A stretch of DNA of 64,000 nt from Paenibacillus puerhi (GTDB lineage Bacteria; Bacillota; Bacilli; Paenibacillales; NBRC-103111): contig NZ_WUWM01000003.1 in assembly GCF_009846885.1 (NCBI RefSeq), positions 62,001-126,000 on the forward strand, in the 5' to 3' direction. Shown here piece after piece: positions 9,373 to 18,436 of this stretch. Each line of letters begins with the position of its first letter. Position 1 is the stretch's first letter. The notes below the pieces were generated by a model that had not been told where the DNA came from, made no database searches, and worked only from the letters and a program-made list of their open reading frames with translations. Both the position numbers and the translations under genes were made by a program.

Positions 9373-9478
9373 CTGTCGAACTCGTGTCGGTCATTTTCAA
9401 TATGTTGAACAGGTCAAAGGACCATGTATGGAGAAGTACTATGGAGTAGTTGAAATCACGTCGACAGGAGAGTTACTA

Positions 9479-10081
9479 ATGGGAAATACGGATAAGTTTG
9501 AGATGATAGCTAACATGTATGACACTCCGGAAAGAATCCATATTGCAAAGGTATCGTCAGATGCCATTCGTAGCTATTTAGTTGACGCTAAGGATAAGCA
9601 TGCTATTGATTTTGGTTGTGGAACTGGTCTTGTCGGATTGAATTTGTTAGACGATTTTCATTCTATACTATTTCTGGACACATCCCAAAACATGATTAAT
9701 CAAATCAAGCAAAAAATTACGGATTTAAATATTCAGAATGCAGATACATGTGTCTTTGATTTTGAACAGGAAAGCCTGTCGGATTTTCATACTGACTATA
9801 TTTTCATGGCTCAGGTTCTGCTTCATATTCATGATGTTGAATCCTTGCTATCCAGGTTATTTCATGTTCTGAATGAAGGCGGACATTTACTAATCGTAGA
9901 TTTTAATAAAAATGAGAACATAGTCTCGGATCTCGTTCATAACGGATTTCATCAAGTAGAGCTGACTGACACGATGACGAAGATAGGGTTTAGGGATATT
10001 CAATCCAAAACTTTTTATTCTGGAAGTAACCTATTCATGGGACAGGATGCATCTATGTTTGTTCTTGATTGTCGGAAGTAA
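9479..10081 (+). CDS. Class I SAM-dependent methyltransferase
   Basis: A 200-residue methyltransferase from ATG9479, chosen for the AGGAGA ribosome site just upstream; an ATG at 9428 would add 17 residues. SAM motif I is AIDFGCGTGLVGLNLL (~residues 39-54), followed by ILFLDTSQNMINQIK (acidic post-I) and FMAQVLLHIHDVESLL (motif IV region). HLLIVDFNKNE is the strand 5 motif. It resembles UbiE/YrrT-type small-molecule methyltransferases. The substrate is unknown. Confidence 0.85.
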   Translation: MGNTDKFEMIANMYDTPERIHIAKVSSDAIRSYLVDAKDKHAIDFGCGTGLVGLNLLDDFHSILFLDTSQNMINQIKQKITDLNIQNADTCVFDFEQESLSDFHTDYIFMAQVLLHIHDVESLLSRLFHVLNEGGHLLIVDFNKNENIVSDLVHNGFHQVELTDTMTKIGFRDIQSKTFYSGSNLFMGQDASMFVLDCRK

Positions 10082-10104
10082 ACTCATATCGGAGGATGAA
10101 TGCG

Positions 10105-10881
10105 GTGACCATTCGGATTTATTCCATTGATGAACAAGCTTCAGGTCAATTTGATGAAGGTAAGATTACGGAGCAAAAACCGATCGGGTTTCCCGGGGAA
10201 GGGTCAGCCGTTGATCGTGTTGGAACGTTGTTTTATTGGGCGTGGTTTCGCACAAAGGAAGAAGGCAATCTCCCTATGCACCCCCATCGCGGATTTGAGA
10301 TCTTGTCTTATTTGTTAGCGGGCTCTGTTCATCATCGGGATACGCTTGGGAATGAGCGATCGATCCAAGCGGGTGGTTTGCAGCTCATGCAAACAGGCAG
10401 CGGGGTTCAGCATGCCGAAACGTACGGGAAGGAAACCTCCGGGTTTCAAATCTGGTTCGAACCCTTTATGGGCGAAGCGAACTATGCCACGCCAACTTAT
10501 GTGGATTATGAAGACCGGGATTTCCCTGTTCAAATCCGAAACAAGGCAAGAATCAAAACCATTGTAGGTCCAGGCTCCCCGGTTCAAATGGTAGCAGACG
10601 CTCAGATGTGGGATCTTATACTTCCTGCGGGGCAGTCCTTTGAGCATGAGATTCCCGAAGGATATTCTATTGCGGGGCTTACTGTAGAGGGTGAGTCCAC
10701 TTGGCAATTCGAGATCCATACGTATCAAGTAAGCGCCCATGAGTTCACAGTCTGCGCAGCGGAAAAGACGCAAACCTTGCATATCCAGTCCAAAGAACGG
10801 GCGGATTCACGGATCATCCTCATTCAAGTTCCTAGCGTCCTCCCATATCCCTCCTATAAAGAAGTCAAAGTTCGCTTATAA
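10105..10881 (+). CDS. Pirin family protein
   Basis: A 258-residue bicupin. The N-terminal cupin has the pirin metal/active-site signature HPHRGFEILSYLLAG (His pair near residue 60) and SIQAGGLQLMQTGSGVQHAE, which supplies the third His and the Glu. The best start is GTG10105: the GGAGG at 10091-10095 lies 9 bases before it, whereas the ATG at 10096 abuts the site. Pirins of this type can act as quercetinases or redox-linked regulators; the specific activity is not shown. It follows the methyltransferase gene by 23 bases, so co-transcription is likely. Confidence 0.85.
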   Translation: MTIRIYSIDEQASGQFDEGKITEQKPIGFPGEGSAVDRVGTLFYWAWFRTKEEGNLPMHPHRGFEILSYLLAGSVHHRDTLGNERSIQAGGLQLMQTGSGVQHAETYGKETSGFQIWFEPFMGEANYATPTYVDYEDRDFPVQIRNKARIKTIVGPGSPVQMVADAQMWDLILPAGQSFEHEIPEGYSIAGLTVEGESTWQFEIHTYQVSAHEFTVCAAEKTQTLHIQSKERADSRIILIQVPSVLPYPSYKEVKVRL

Positions 10882-10944
10882 CTTGAATTTAAGCGGAACC
10901 GATTGAAGACATGGTGTAACATGTTACCGAGACGGAGAAGGGGT

Positions 10945-11960
10945 CATCCGTTACGGATCCTAAAACTTGCCATTACAGATAGCGCGGAGAACCGTATCAC
11001 CGCTGAGTATAACGTTTTTGTCGTTATTCTCATCAGCATGTTGATTGGGCACTTAGAACTTGAACTCGATGCTCTTTAAAGTCTTATCCGGGTTGAGATT
11101 GATGCGCTCGATCAGCGACTCCAGAAGCTACTTTTTAAGCTGTACGTCAGCGTTTTCCATGAGCATATCGAAGTTTCGAGAATTAGGAGAATCTCATTTG
11201 CATCATATGACGTGTTCAGCGCTTTTGCGAGCTCAAGTTCCATTTGTGCGAGTTTAGGCGTTAACTCTTCCAGCATTAAATCGATTTCTTTCTTAAAATC
11301 TCTATACCCTTCGATGGTGATTTGTTCCAAGATTTTCTTGTTTCTAAGTTCAGGCAGCTTGGTTTTAAGTTTTTGGATTTGTTTTTCCGTTTCCATGATC
11401 TATTTTTCAAGTAACTTTGTATCAATGTTGCTTTCAGAATTTAACTCTTGGATGATATCTTCAATGATTTTTCGATTGGTGACGATATTTTTGATACGTG
11501 CTAACACTGTATGTTCCAGCGCTTTTGCTCTTATCAAATTTGGATTGCAGCCTCGAATATTCTTGTAAACGCTGCAAGTGTAGTAGCGGCCGTGATTGTC
11601 ATTGTTTTTGCGTTGTCCTGTGGGCTGAAAATTCATCCTGCCGCCGCATTCAGGCAGGAAGCAGTCCGGACAGCAAATGCGGATTCGACGGTATTCTTCG
11701 CGTTGCTCTGCGGTTGCTGCGCAGGATTTCATGCGCTTTACCAAATAGGTCTTTACTGATGATCGGATCGTGTTTCCCTTGCACCAAAATGTACTCCTGT
11801 TGCTTCTCTCGCTTTTTTCTGACCTCATGATGTTTGGTTTTTCTGTATCGAATGCAGCCTTTGTAAGCCGGATTTTCAAGAATAGTCAGGATTGCGGTAT
11901 GCGTGAACGGTTTGCTGTTCTTTGTTTTCAAAATCAAGAAACCCCAGATCATTCAGCCAC
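10945..11960 (-). pseudogene. Large serine recombinase remnant (C-terminal two thirds)
   Basis: This decayed gene lacks its catalytic domain. Going downstream on the minus strand it shows the recombinase domain (KPFTHTAILTILENPAYKG, HDPIISKDLFGKAHEIL), a zinc ribbon (PECGGRMNFQP ... YTCSVYKNIRGCN), the coiled coil (KQIQKLKTKLPELRNKK) and the C-terminal tail (LLESLIERINLNPDKTL). Lesions read directly: a frameshift near 11655 inside the zinc ribbon, an in-frame TAG at 11400 (LLEK-stop-IMETEK), a frameshift near 11165, and a TAG after QLKK near 11130. The 5' end is fused out of frame to a SymE-like gene. It is certainly non-functional. Confidence 0.85.
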
Positions 11961-12049
11961 TTGCCCTGAATTCTGATCTGAGGTATTTGTCGGTTATTCA
12001 CGAATGCGCTGGAGACGGTCAGGAATCGCATCTTCTTGTCTATCGTCAT
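11876..12049 (-). pseudogene. SymE-like toxin gene, truncated chimera
   Basis: A 57-codon frame. Residues 7-37 (MRFLTVSSAFV, then IPQIRIQGKWLNDLGF) match the SymE toxin pattern (LTVS...VP-IRL-GKWLE-LGF) as I know it. After LGF the frame runs into sequence that in another frame is serine-recombinase coding (KTKNSKPFTHTAIL). The SymE AbrB-like fold is therefore cut short. Its ATG overlaps the restored stop of the upstream recombinase remnant (ATGA), which implies former translational coupling. The recombinase family also uses WLND-GF just before its TK-GKPF segment, so the junction could have formed at that shared stretch. Confidence 0.55.
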
Positions 12050-12898
12050 GCGCACGTTTTCCTTTTCTCTTCTCGAAGCGCCTGCACCTTATTAAATAAT
12101 TGCTTGGATACGATTGCCGGAATCGAAAGCTTTCACCTGAATTTGATTCTTTTCTTTCTTGCCGTCATAGGTGAGTACGCCGATATAGGCTCTATTTCGC
12201 AACATGTAGCATAACGAAGTCCTTGACCCAATTTTAGTCGTATCAGAGCTTCCAGAATCGTCTCCAGACTGTTTTTGCAGCGAACTAATATATATTGCAA
12301 TATAACCATAGCTCTTGCCCTCAGCGTACATCAGGATCATCTGACGAACGAGCTTTACTTTCTTTTCGATTACCGTAAATTGTCCATCTGTTATGGTGTA
12401 GCGGAAAGGAATTTTTCCACCTGCATACTTGCCTGATTTTGCCGTGACGATGCGGCTAGAACGAGTTCTTTCGTTGATCAAGTCGCGCTCAAATTCCGCA
12501 AAGCTGCCAAGCATTTGAAGCGTGAGCATACCTTGCGTTGAGGTGTCGAAGCTTTCAGACACGCTTATGAATGCAATATCGTGCGGTTGCAGGTCGTCTT
12601 CGATCATGATGAGGAAATTTTTGAGATGACGGTGAATGCGATCTGATTGGAAGACGATAATCGCGTCAATCTCATTGCTTTTGTCTTGCGCAAACTCAAG
12701 CATTTTCGCATATTCGACTCTTTTGTCAATCTTCGAACCGGACTTTGCTTCATCGACAAACATTTCTTTAAATTTCCAATCTTGGCTGGTACAATAGGCA
12801 TAGATTCGCTTCTTCTGTTCTGCTACTGAAGTGTTGTCTTTTGGGGAGTCGGAACTAATGCGAACGTAGCCAACGACTGATTTGATGAACTGTTTTAT
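12046..12898 (-). pseudogene. Serine recombinase, catalytic part, degraded
   Basis: The resolvase catalytic domain is well preserved: GYVRISSDS with the nucleophile serine, QSDRIHRHLKN, LGSFAEFERDLINERT. It is followed by part of the recombinase domain (SLCYMLRNRAYIGVLTYDG). A frameshift near 12120-12140 separates this from PAIVSKQLFNKVQALREEK, which ends at TGA 12046. The N-terminus is also damaged. GGAGGT is correctly spaced before the conserved KQFIKSVVGYVRIS, but the start codon position (12896-12898) reads ATA. Homologues are phage or mobile-element integrases. No zinc ribbon is attached in this copy. Confidence 0.8.
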
Positions 12899-13021
12899 GC
12901 GCTAACCTCCTCTAAGTAAATTCCATAAAAATCCGTGTGGACATTTTACTGAGCGGGAGATTATTTGTACATTGAATTGCTAATTGGACAACACTTATAT
13001 TGCCTTCAAGGAGTTTGAGTA

Positions 13022-13879
13022 GTGAAAAAAGAAGAACTGCTAGACATATTAACTCATGATAGAAAAACACCTATAAAGTTAAGAAGAAGGGCTATATTAA
13101 AGAGGGTATTTGCATTTTTAGCCGTCGGACTGGGTCTGCTGCTAATCATTTCGCTTATTAAATTTCTTGTTTTGGGAGTAACCTTGCAAAGCTCGAAGAT
13201 GAACTATCGGGAGTTTCTCTTAATAGTTGGGTGGTTTATTTCGATTATCGGCTTAATTATATCGGACAGCTACAATCCACTAACCAAAATCAAGGGGTTC
13301 AACAACCAATTTTTTGTGCTAATTGAGTTGGTTATTTCTGAAATTGAAAGCAAAAAAAGGACTCGTTTTAACTTGAATGAATTAATTATGCTGTTCAAAA
13401 GATATTTACACAACATGAATGATCATGCAAAATCCCTCTATATTTTTGAAAGCAGCGACATTTCTTCAGTAACATCCAGACTCTCTAATATCCCATACAG
13501 TAAGTTTCACAGTTTAATTGATAACAACCAAGAGCAAATATTGGCCTTTTTTAAATCTTTGAATAGCCAGTACGAAAACAAAATTAACGATCGGGCAGTC
13601 GTAGAGAAGGAGTATGCCATACTACTGGATTATATAAATCAGATCAATAATTATACACCCGTTAATCCAGATAAGATGAAATGGATTTCTGAAATATTTG
13701 AATTTTTAAAAAGAAAGAAAAAAGGCATATTAATTTCGCTAATTGTGTTTTTTGCAATAGTTGGAATTTTACTTGATTTGCTGGGAGTAAGTGATTTGAA
13801 ATATGTCAAATATTTTGCATACATCACCGGGGCTATTGGTTTAATTTTGTCAGTACTATCATCCAAAGATAAAGAGTAG
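13022..13879 (+). CDS. Hypothetical four-helix membrane protein
   Basis: A 285-residue protein starting at GTG (AAGGAG 8 bases upstream). Two membrane helices lie near residues 28-50 and 65-82. A soluble helical stretch of about 140 residues follows, rich in Lys, Asn and Asp, and then two helices near 235-255 and 262-279. No enzymatic motif is seen. The AT-rich coding, together with its place between recombinase wreckage and the HEPN/DUF5677 genes, marks it as accessory DNA. Two-plus-two helix proteins with a cytoplasmic middle are common among abortive-infection effectors, but there is no direct evidence here. Function unknown. Confidence 0.7.
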   Translation: MKKEELLDILTHDRKTPIKLRRRAILKRVFAFLAVGLGLLLIISLIKFLVLGVTLQSSKMNYREFLLIVGWFISIIGLIISDSYNPLTKIKGFNNQFFVLIELVISEIESKKRTRFNLNELIMLFKRYLHNMNDHAKSLYIFESSDISSVTSRLSNIPYSKFHSLIDNNQEQILAFFKSLNSQYENKINDRAVVEKEYAILLDYINQINNYTPVNPDKMKWISEIFEFLKRKKKGILISLIVFFAIVGILLDLLGVSDLKYVKYFAYITGAIGLILSVLSSKDKE

Positions 13880-13998
13880 GCGTCTAACTAATTACAATTA
13901 CTTGGACAAATATGACTGCGCGGCGCAGGAATGGCGTGGACTTTGAACAGACCGTTGCAATTGTCATTCATCCTTCTTCTTCTTTTCACTCTGCCAAA

Positions 13999-14055
13999 CA
14001 AAAATGATATTACAAGTAGTCATTAAAAAAGTGACTACTTGTAGTATCATTTTTG
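13999..14055. terminator. 24-base inverted repeat, bidirectional terminator
   Basis: Arms of 24 bases (13999-14022 and 14032-14055) pair at 23 positions around a 9-base A-rich loop. The outer ends are CAAAAATGAT and ATCATTTTTG, so each strand ends its stem in a T-run. It sits between convergent genes ending at 13879 and 14101. Confidence 0.7.
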
Positions 14056-14100
14056 AATAAGCTATGCAATTAAAATAGATGGCCGCTGAATCCCCGAATG

Positions 14101-14519
14101 CTATTCTTCTGCAATTTCCACTTCGATCATTCTGCCAACTAGATCGTTCATTTCGCTGTTCAATAAAAGCAGCTTGTGCAATTCGTCTTCGGTCAGAGCT
14201 GTGATGCCCTGCTTTTGTAGTAGCTGATCTTTCTCCTTGACGCTCCTGACATACTGGCTGATTAGCTCATTTCGTGAGTCATCCACTATGTTCAACTCCC
14301 TTCCTTCAATTAATGAAGCAGATTTTACTGCGCTGCATGCTGAAAAGTATACAGCGACTTGAGGTGGAGGGGGCGGGTCTGGTAGGCTGATGCCCGGCGC
14401 GAGAGGTGTCCATGACATGAACACAATCAAGCCGATCAGAAGTGCCAGACTTAGCATAATCACGTTATAAAACACAACCGGATGCGTTTATGCCTGACCC
14501 CGCAATGAGGGCAAAACAC
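14101..14519 (-). pseudogene. Zinc-ribbon membrane protein, single-base frameshift
   Basis: Starting at GTG14519 (GAAGG upstream) the frame reads FCPHCGVRHKRIRLCF and stops. If the run of four Ts near 14470 had one more T, it would continue as YNVIMLSLALLIGLIVFMSW and run to 14101, ending VGRMIEVEIAEE. The rebuilt protein of about 139 residues would have a CxxC half zinc finger, one membrane helix, a proline stretch (PDPPPPP) and a charged helical tail. No family is recognised. The downstream frame alone (14101-14475) has no ribosome site, supporting the frameshift view. Confidence 0.5.
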
Positions 14520-14533
14520 GAACCGTCAAACCT

Positions 14534-14632
14534 TCATCAAGATCGCAGCGGAGATCATCAAGGATGCGTTAGCTAATCAACAAGCAGGAGCCAAGACAAA
14601 AGCAAAACAAGGGGAGCGATAAGCCCCTTTTT
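14534..14632 (+). other. Possible 3' gene remnant with weak terminator
   Basis: One frame reads FIKIAAEIIKDALANQQ and KTKAKQGER, stopping at TAA near 14622. It has a coding-like rhythm but no start. A short hairpin AGGGG/CCCCT with a T-run follows. It may be the tail of a lost phage or element gene. The rest of 14633-14752 holds no gene; it only leads to the next ribosome site. Confidence 0.3.
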
Positions 14633-14752
14633 GACTAAGCGTGCTACTAACATGTTAACGAATCCTATGTTATGCTAGAGAAATATGAAGTAATATTATG
14701 GAAGTTCGCAAATAACCCAAATAATCCTTCGTAATTCAAAGGAGATAAGTTG

Positions 14753-15586
14753 ATGAAACGATATAGAGTTATTGGAATGGCTTTCGATTCTCGAGCAATG
14801 ATTCTAAACACTGAGATCAAAGATGATTGGACAGAAGACATAAAGTTACAGTGGCAGCAAAATAAAAATACAATAACAGAAGGTGTTCAGTACCAATATG
14901 GAAATCATAATTTCCAAAATAAATTAGAGAACTTCAAAGAGTTCGGACCGATTCCATTTTCAATTATCGCTTACCATAATAAGTTTTTCGATCAAATTAG
15001 AAACGCTTATGTAGTTGGTTCATACTATCCTGCACTTACTGCAACTTGTTCATTAGGTGAAAGAATATTAAATCACCTGATCATAACACTGAGAGATGAT
15101 TTTAGAAAAACACCGCAATATAAAGATGTTTACTCCAAAAACTCCTTCGATAATTGGGACAGGGCAATAAAAATATTAAACGAGTGGAATGTATTGCTAC
15201 CGGATGTGATTTCTCTATTTCATCAGCTAAAGGATCTAAGAAATTTTTCAATTCATTTTAATCCTAATACAGAAGCCGAAGATAAAAAATACGCGCTTAA
15301 TGGTATTCAAATACTAAAAAGAATTATTGAACTTCAATTTGGAATTGGTGGACAACCATTAAGGCCATGGTTTATTAATACGATTCCAGGTGCATTCTAT
15401 GTGACTAAGGAAGCTGAAGAATGGCCATTTGTCAAAAGAGTCATTTTACCAAGTTGTGTTCAAGTGGGCTATAAACATAGACTTGAGATATCTGGAAATT
15501 TATTTAAGGTAATTGACGATAATCAGTATGACGATAAAGAAATCAGTGATGATGAGTTTAAAGATTTGTTAGCTGTAGCGACTTGA
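14753..15586 (+). CDS. HEPN-domain protein (putative RNase)
   Basis: A 277-residue protein starting at ATG14753, with AAAGGAG 8 bases upstream. The C-terminal half is a helical HEPN-like region. SYYPALTATCSLGERILNHL (~residues 90-109) resembles the first HEPN helices, and LRNFSIHF (~162-169) contains the R-N-x3-H signature of HEPN ribonucleases. The first 70 residues are not recognised. HEPN proteins commonly serve in toxin-antitoxin, abortive infection and RNA-targeting defence; substrate and partner are unknown here. It lies 176 bases ahead of the DUF5677-like gene. The call rests on the motif and helix context, not on alignment. Confidence 0.65.
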   Translation: MKRYRVIGMAFDSRAMILNTEIKDDWTEDIKLQWQQNKNTITEGVQYQYGNHNFQNKLENFKEFGPIPFSIIAYHNKFFDQIRNAYVVGSYYPALTATCSLGERILNHLIITLRDDFRKTPQYKDVYSKNSFDNWDRAIKILNEWNVLLPDVISLFHQLKDLRNFSIHFNPNTEAEDKKYALNGIQILKRIIELQFGIGGQPLRPWFINTIPGAFYVTKEAEEWPFVKRVILPSCVQVGYKHRLEISGNLFKVIDDNQYDDKEISDDEFKDLLAVAT

Positions 15587-15762
15587 TGAAGAGAACAATG
15601 TGCCGTATTCACGCTTCGGGCTTACTCGTACGCCTTCGATGCAGCGGATAGTCCCTCAGGGGTTTATGAATGTGAGGACGTTAAAAGAGTTTTTCGAGGA
15701 AAAGCTTATATCAACAGAATTGGTAATTGTGATAATAAAAACAATTTGAGAGGAGCAATTTT

Positions 15763-17217
15763 GTGGAGCATAGCAAGCTTTCTGATCATACATTCAAAAA
15801 AGGGAAATTTATTACCCCATGGAATGAGTTGTTGACGGAAATTACACGAGAGAACTCTTGGTACCATGGAAGGTTGCCAGAGTATCTATGGTTAGCTTTA
15901 ATTATTAAGTTTTATGGAAGAGATGAAGGGTTGTCAAAATGCAACATTATTCTAAAAAAAATAAAAGAACAAGCCCCTGCATTAACTACCCCAAGATTTT
16001 CAAAAATACTTGAACTGGATACTGATAAACAAACTGAAGTATTTAATTATATTTCAACGGTTATAACTGCTCGAGTACTAGCACCATTGACGGCTATTTT
16101 TACTTATACTAGCTATCCAATATTCTCCTCGAAATTTCATTCCTCTATTTCAGTTGAGGAAAGAATTGCAACGATAAACAGCTTAATGAAGGAGACTAGC
16201 GATCATCAAACACACCTCTCAACAGATGTACGTTTTATCGTACTTTACTTTCATTTAATGTCGGGAAAATTACAAATGCCAAGAGAAGAGCTGGAAGTGC
16301 TCTTGAAGTATCCTCAATTATCCCATGAAGATGAACTGATGAGAAGAATTCGACCAATGGTACGTTCATTGGAAATGATGTTACTAGAGTTTGAACCTTT
16401 TGATGCGAGATATCTAGATATATTTTGGGAGGCTGTTAGTAGAATGAGTGATTGCGAGTTGTTTTATATTAAAATTTCCGACGATCTTCCCGACACACAG
16501 GATTATATGAAGCAGATCAAAGTAATACTAGAGTACTATACGGATTTGCTAACTTCAGCGAATCCACTTGATAATAAAATGCTGGTGTTATTAGGAATTA
16601 CCACTTATTCCTATAAAAGGTTGATGGAGTTAGTTGATCATGAACTCTTCAATACAATTTCAGGGAGAAGTATTGTACGCACTCTAATAGAGGATTGTAT
16701 TATGATGAAATATCTACTAAAGCATGAAGCATCGCACAGTGATATATGGACTGAATATCAGTATTATGGAATTGGCCAATACAAGCTGATTGTAGAAAGG
16801 TACAGACAATCGGGTAAGGAGTTACCTAACAGTCATGTTGCTTATAATTACATGGATATTTTAGTTGGTGAATATAAAAACAAAGAGTCTATCGACATGG
16901 ACACTACATATTTTGACAAACAAAATATCAGGGGGAAAGCTATTAGTGTGGATGAAAAAGAACTCTTTGATTTTTATTATGATTATGATTCAGCGTTTGA
17001 ACATGGGCTCTGGGGAGCGATTCGCGAAAGTTCCTTAATAAAGTGCAATACACCTTCGCATCAGTATCATTGTGTTCCAGATATCGAAAATAATCAGATA
17101 TTAAATAGCGTTTGGCATGATTGTGTTAAGATTATGAATAATACTCTTGGTATTCTAGAGGATGTGTTTGGACTCCCTCCACATTTATCGAAAGGTGTAA
17201 AGGAATATGAGCAATAA
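15763..17217 (+). CDS. DUF5677-like protein, putative defence component
   Basis: A 484-residue protein starting at GTG15763 (GAGAGGAG ribosome site). The last ~200 residues look like DUF5677: SGRSIVRTLIEDCIMMKYLL (residues ~306-325), a tyrosine-rich helix (YQYYGIGQYKLIVERY), and FYYDYDSAFEHGLWGAIRES (~407-426), where DUF5677 proteins carry a Y-x-S...HG motif. Those proteins are HEPN-related all-helical proteins often seen in defence neighbourhoods. The N-terminal ~270 residues are helical and unrecognised. The stop overlaps the next gene by 11 bases, showing translational coupling. A two-gene module is likely; its mechanism is unknown. Confidence 0.6.
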   Translation: MEHSKLSDHTFKKGKFITPWNELLTEITRENSWYHGRLPEYLWLALIIKFYGRDEGLSKCNIILKKIKEQAPALTTPRFSKILELDTDKQTEVFNYISTVITARVLAPLTAIFTYTSYPIFSSKFHSSISVEERIATINSLMKETSDHQTHLSTDVRFIVLYFHLMSGKLQMPREELEVLLKYPQLSHEDELMRRIRPMVRSLEMMLLEFEPFDARYLDIFWEAVSRMSDCELFYIKISDDLPDTQDYMKQIKVILEYYTDLLTSANPLDNKMLVLLGITTYSYKRLMELVDHELFNTISGRSIVRTLIEDCIMMKYLLKHEASHSDIWTEYQYYGIGQYKLIVERYRQSGKELPNSHVAYNYMDILVGEYKNKESIDMDTTYFDKQNIRGKAISVDEKELFDFYYDYDSAFEHGLWGAIRESSLIKCNTPSHQYHCVPDIENNQILNSVWHDCVKIMNNTLGILEDVFGLPPHLSKGVKEYEQ

Positions 17218-18307
17218 CATATTAATTGATGAGTTGCATCGTATTCAAATTGAATATAAGAGTGTTTTGGAGACCGCATTAACAAACATCTATAAAAAAG
17301 AATCCAGCGCCGTTATAGATGAAATCGGGGTATTTTGGGAGCGAAATAAGAAAGTTGTTCAGTGTATTTTGCGGTATCTATTTCCTCCATATGAGGGATA
17401 TGTCTTTACTTCGGCAACGATTCTGGACTTAGATGATAGTGAGCATTACCCATTTATATCACTAGGTAAGTTTCATTTCTGGGATGATCCCATATATAAG
17501 TATGTAACGATGCTTCAAAGTACAGAAATAAATAAAGAATTTGATCAAAAAATGAGAAAACAGATAATATCTACAATTGGAGATAATATAAAGATTGTCG
17601 ATCAAGCATTTGGGGTTATCTACATTTTGCCAATTCGATTGGTTACGGAATCCAATCAGCTAGCTCATAAAGCCGCTACACAGGCCTTTTTTAGTTTGTT
17701 TAAAGATGAACTTGATTTTACAACTTATAAAAACAATTTTAAAACAATAAATGATGTAAAGAACGGGTTATTAGCTGGTGTAGAAAAGAGTATTATTTTA
17801 ACAGAAGCTGAAGAAACAACACTAGATCTTGAAACCCGATTCAAAAATTACAAGGAGACAACAGTTATACCATTATCTCCTGAAGCTACAGATGCAGAAA
17901 TTTTTTGGTTTGCTGTATATAGTTATTTGTTACAGGCATTCGATACGATACTTGTTAGCATAGAACATAAATTGGTTCCATATATCAGGTATGAAGTAGC
18001 TTTTAAATATTTAGTAAAAATCTCTGGAAATTTTGGTGACAACGAGGAACTGTCAGATATGTTGCTTAAATGTGTTGTAGCCCATCTTTTACATCATACC
18101 TTTGACAAACAAATAATAGAAGATATTGATTTTAAAGAATACTATAGGTCAGTTCAAAGTTACGATATTGAAAATAAAATATTTGGAGGCCTAAAACAAA
18201 AAAAACTTAATTTCGCTGATTTATCACTAAGGGATTTAACAGTAGTAATTGATAATGCTTTTGAATGTTTTTTTACTTGGTTTCATAAAGGACGAATTAC
18301 ACCATGA
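17207..18307 (+). CDS. Unrecognised protein coupled to the DUF5677-like gene
   Basis: A 366-residue, acidic, mostly helical protein without membrane segments. No known domain is recognised. Visible features include FTSATILDLDDSEHYPFISL (residues ~65-84), FWFAVYSYLLQAFDTILVSI (~228-247), a histidine pair VAHLLHHTF, and a C-terminal FFTWFHKGRITP. The start lies inside the end of the preceding gene (11-base overlap), so the two products are probably made in fixed ratio and may form a complex. Codon use is as AT-rich as its neighbour. Function unknown; a partner or effector in a defence pair is inference from context. Confidence 0.6.
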   Translation: MSNNILIDELHRIQIEYKSVLETALTNIYKKESSAVIDEIGVFWERNKKVVQCILRYLFPPYEGYVFTSATILDLDDSEHYPFISLGKFHFWDDPIYKYVTMLQSTEINKEFDQKMRKQIISTIGDNIKIVDQAFGVIYILPIRLVTESNQLAHKAATQAFFSLFKDELDFTTYKNNFKTINDVKNGLLAGVEKSIILTEAEETTLDLETRFKNYKETTVIPLSPEATDAEIFWFAVYSYLLQAFDTILVSIEHKLVPYIRYEVAFKYLVKISGNFGDNEELSDMLLKCVVAHLLHHTFDKQIIEDIDFKEYYRSVQSYDIENKIFGGLKQKKLNFADLSLRDLTVVIDNAFECFFTWFHKGRITP

Positions 18308-18436
18308 TCTAGGCAACCAGTGATTCTGGGGGTAAACAATACGTTACTGTTTATGGTTGCAGGAGAAAGAAAAGACAATTATCTACATTTGAGTGAAAAT
18401 AAATAATAAACTAAATATTATTTGGGAGGTATCTTT

